Below are positions 63,734-64,000 of a DNA stretch of 64,000 nucleotides, in pieces. The DNA lies in the NCBI RefSeq assembly GCF_017654505.1, contig NC_054538.1, positions 26,747,674 through 26,811,673 on the forward strand, read 5' to 3'. The notes beneath the pieces are model-generated. The model was given only the letters and a program-made list of their open reading frames with translations, searched no databases and was not told the DNA's origin. The DNA comes from Polyodon spathula (Eukaryota; Chordata; Actinopteri; Acipenseriformes; Polyodontidae). Made by a program: the position numbers and the translations under genes. Positions within the stretch are counted from its first letter, which is position 1, and the number at the start of each line of letters is the position of its first letter.

Positions 63734-64000
63734 ATATGCCACACACCCCAACCTAAAGCAGTTATGTGGAGACATGCCCCATAGGCCTGGCTATGACCCA
63801 AAAAGATTGCTGATTGGACAGAAGAGATATGATATGAAACGTCATCGGTCATACACGTATGGTGTCTGGCTATTCTTAATTATGGAAAGTAAAAAAAAAA
63901 TAAAATTAGATATTCGAAAGTTGCAGCCAGCGTGGAGAGAAGTATATGGATTTGTGCATAAAGGGGATTGTTTGTTTGTGAAAGTGTGGTGTCTCATACT

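Overview
The window is nuclear DNA from a vertebrate, most likely a ray-finned fish. The only host gene I recognise is SYNDIG1 on the + strand. The rest is a dense layering of fish-type transposable elements (several Tc1-like transposons, an L2-clade LINE, LTR retrotransposons and solo LTRs, a DIRS/Ngaro-type tyrosine recombinase, hAT-like foldback MITEs, tRNA-derived SINEs) and long dinucleotide microsatellites. The large introns and repeat mix would suit a non-teleost ray-finned fish such as a sturgeon relative, but that is only a guess.

Layout. 1-25 kb is upstream intergenic DNA: a SINE fragment at the left edge, an unnamed transposon-associated pseudogene (3.6-4.2 kb), a three-level nest of elements (4.65-8.6 kb: DNA transposon > L2 LINE > solo LTR), a 16-copy 43-bp minisatellite (9.5-10.2 kb), a cluster of LTRs (12.2-18.0 kb) and a dead Tc1 (22.1-23.65 kb). 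25.1-51.8 kb is SYNDIG1: a probable non-coding first exon ending at 25384, then coding exons 29256-29732, 31006-31143 and 49953-50111 with canonical splice sites, giving 257 residues. Its introns hold LTRs, a tyrosine-recombinase relic (35.0-35.8 kb), Tc1 relics (37.9-39.4 and 49.0-49.75 kb) and a nearly perfect foldback MITE (40.6 kb). 52-64 kb is downstream intergenic DNA with a deleted Ty3/gypsy copy (53.7-55.3 kb), a DD38E-type Tc1 relative (56.1-57.5 kb) and a structurally intact DD34E Tc1 transposon with an uninterrupted 339-codon transposase (58.8-60.4 kb) inside an (AT)n tract.

No operon-like or multi-gene system is present. The host gene encodes a synaptic membrane protein of the dispanin/CD225 group; everything else is selfish DNA or its debris. 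The observations most worth following are the intact Tc1, the DD38E Tc1, the tyrosine-recombinase relic and the duplicated sequence beside it, the nested insertions with readable target-site duplications, the homogeneous minisatellite whose unit resembles a transposase catalytic motif, and two unusually long direct repeats about 2.7 kb apart. All calls come from reading the sequence; no database search was possible.
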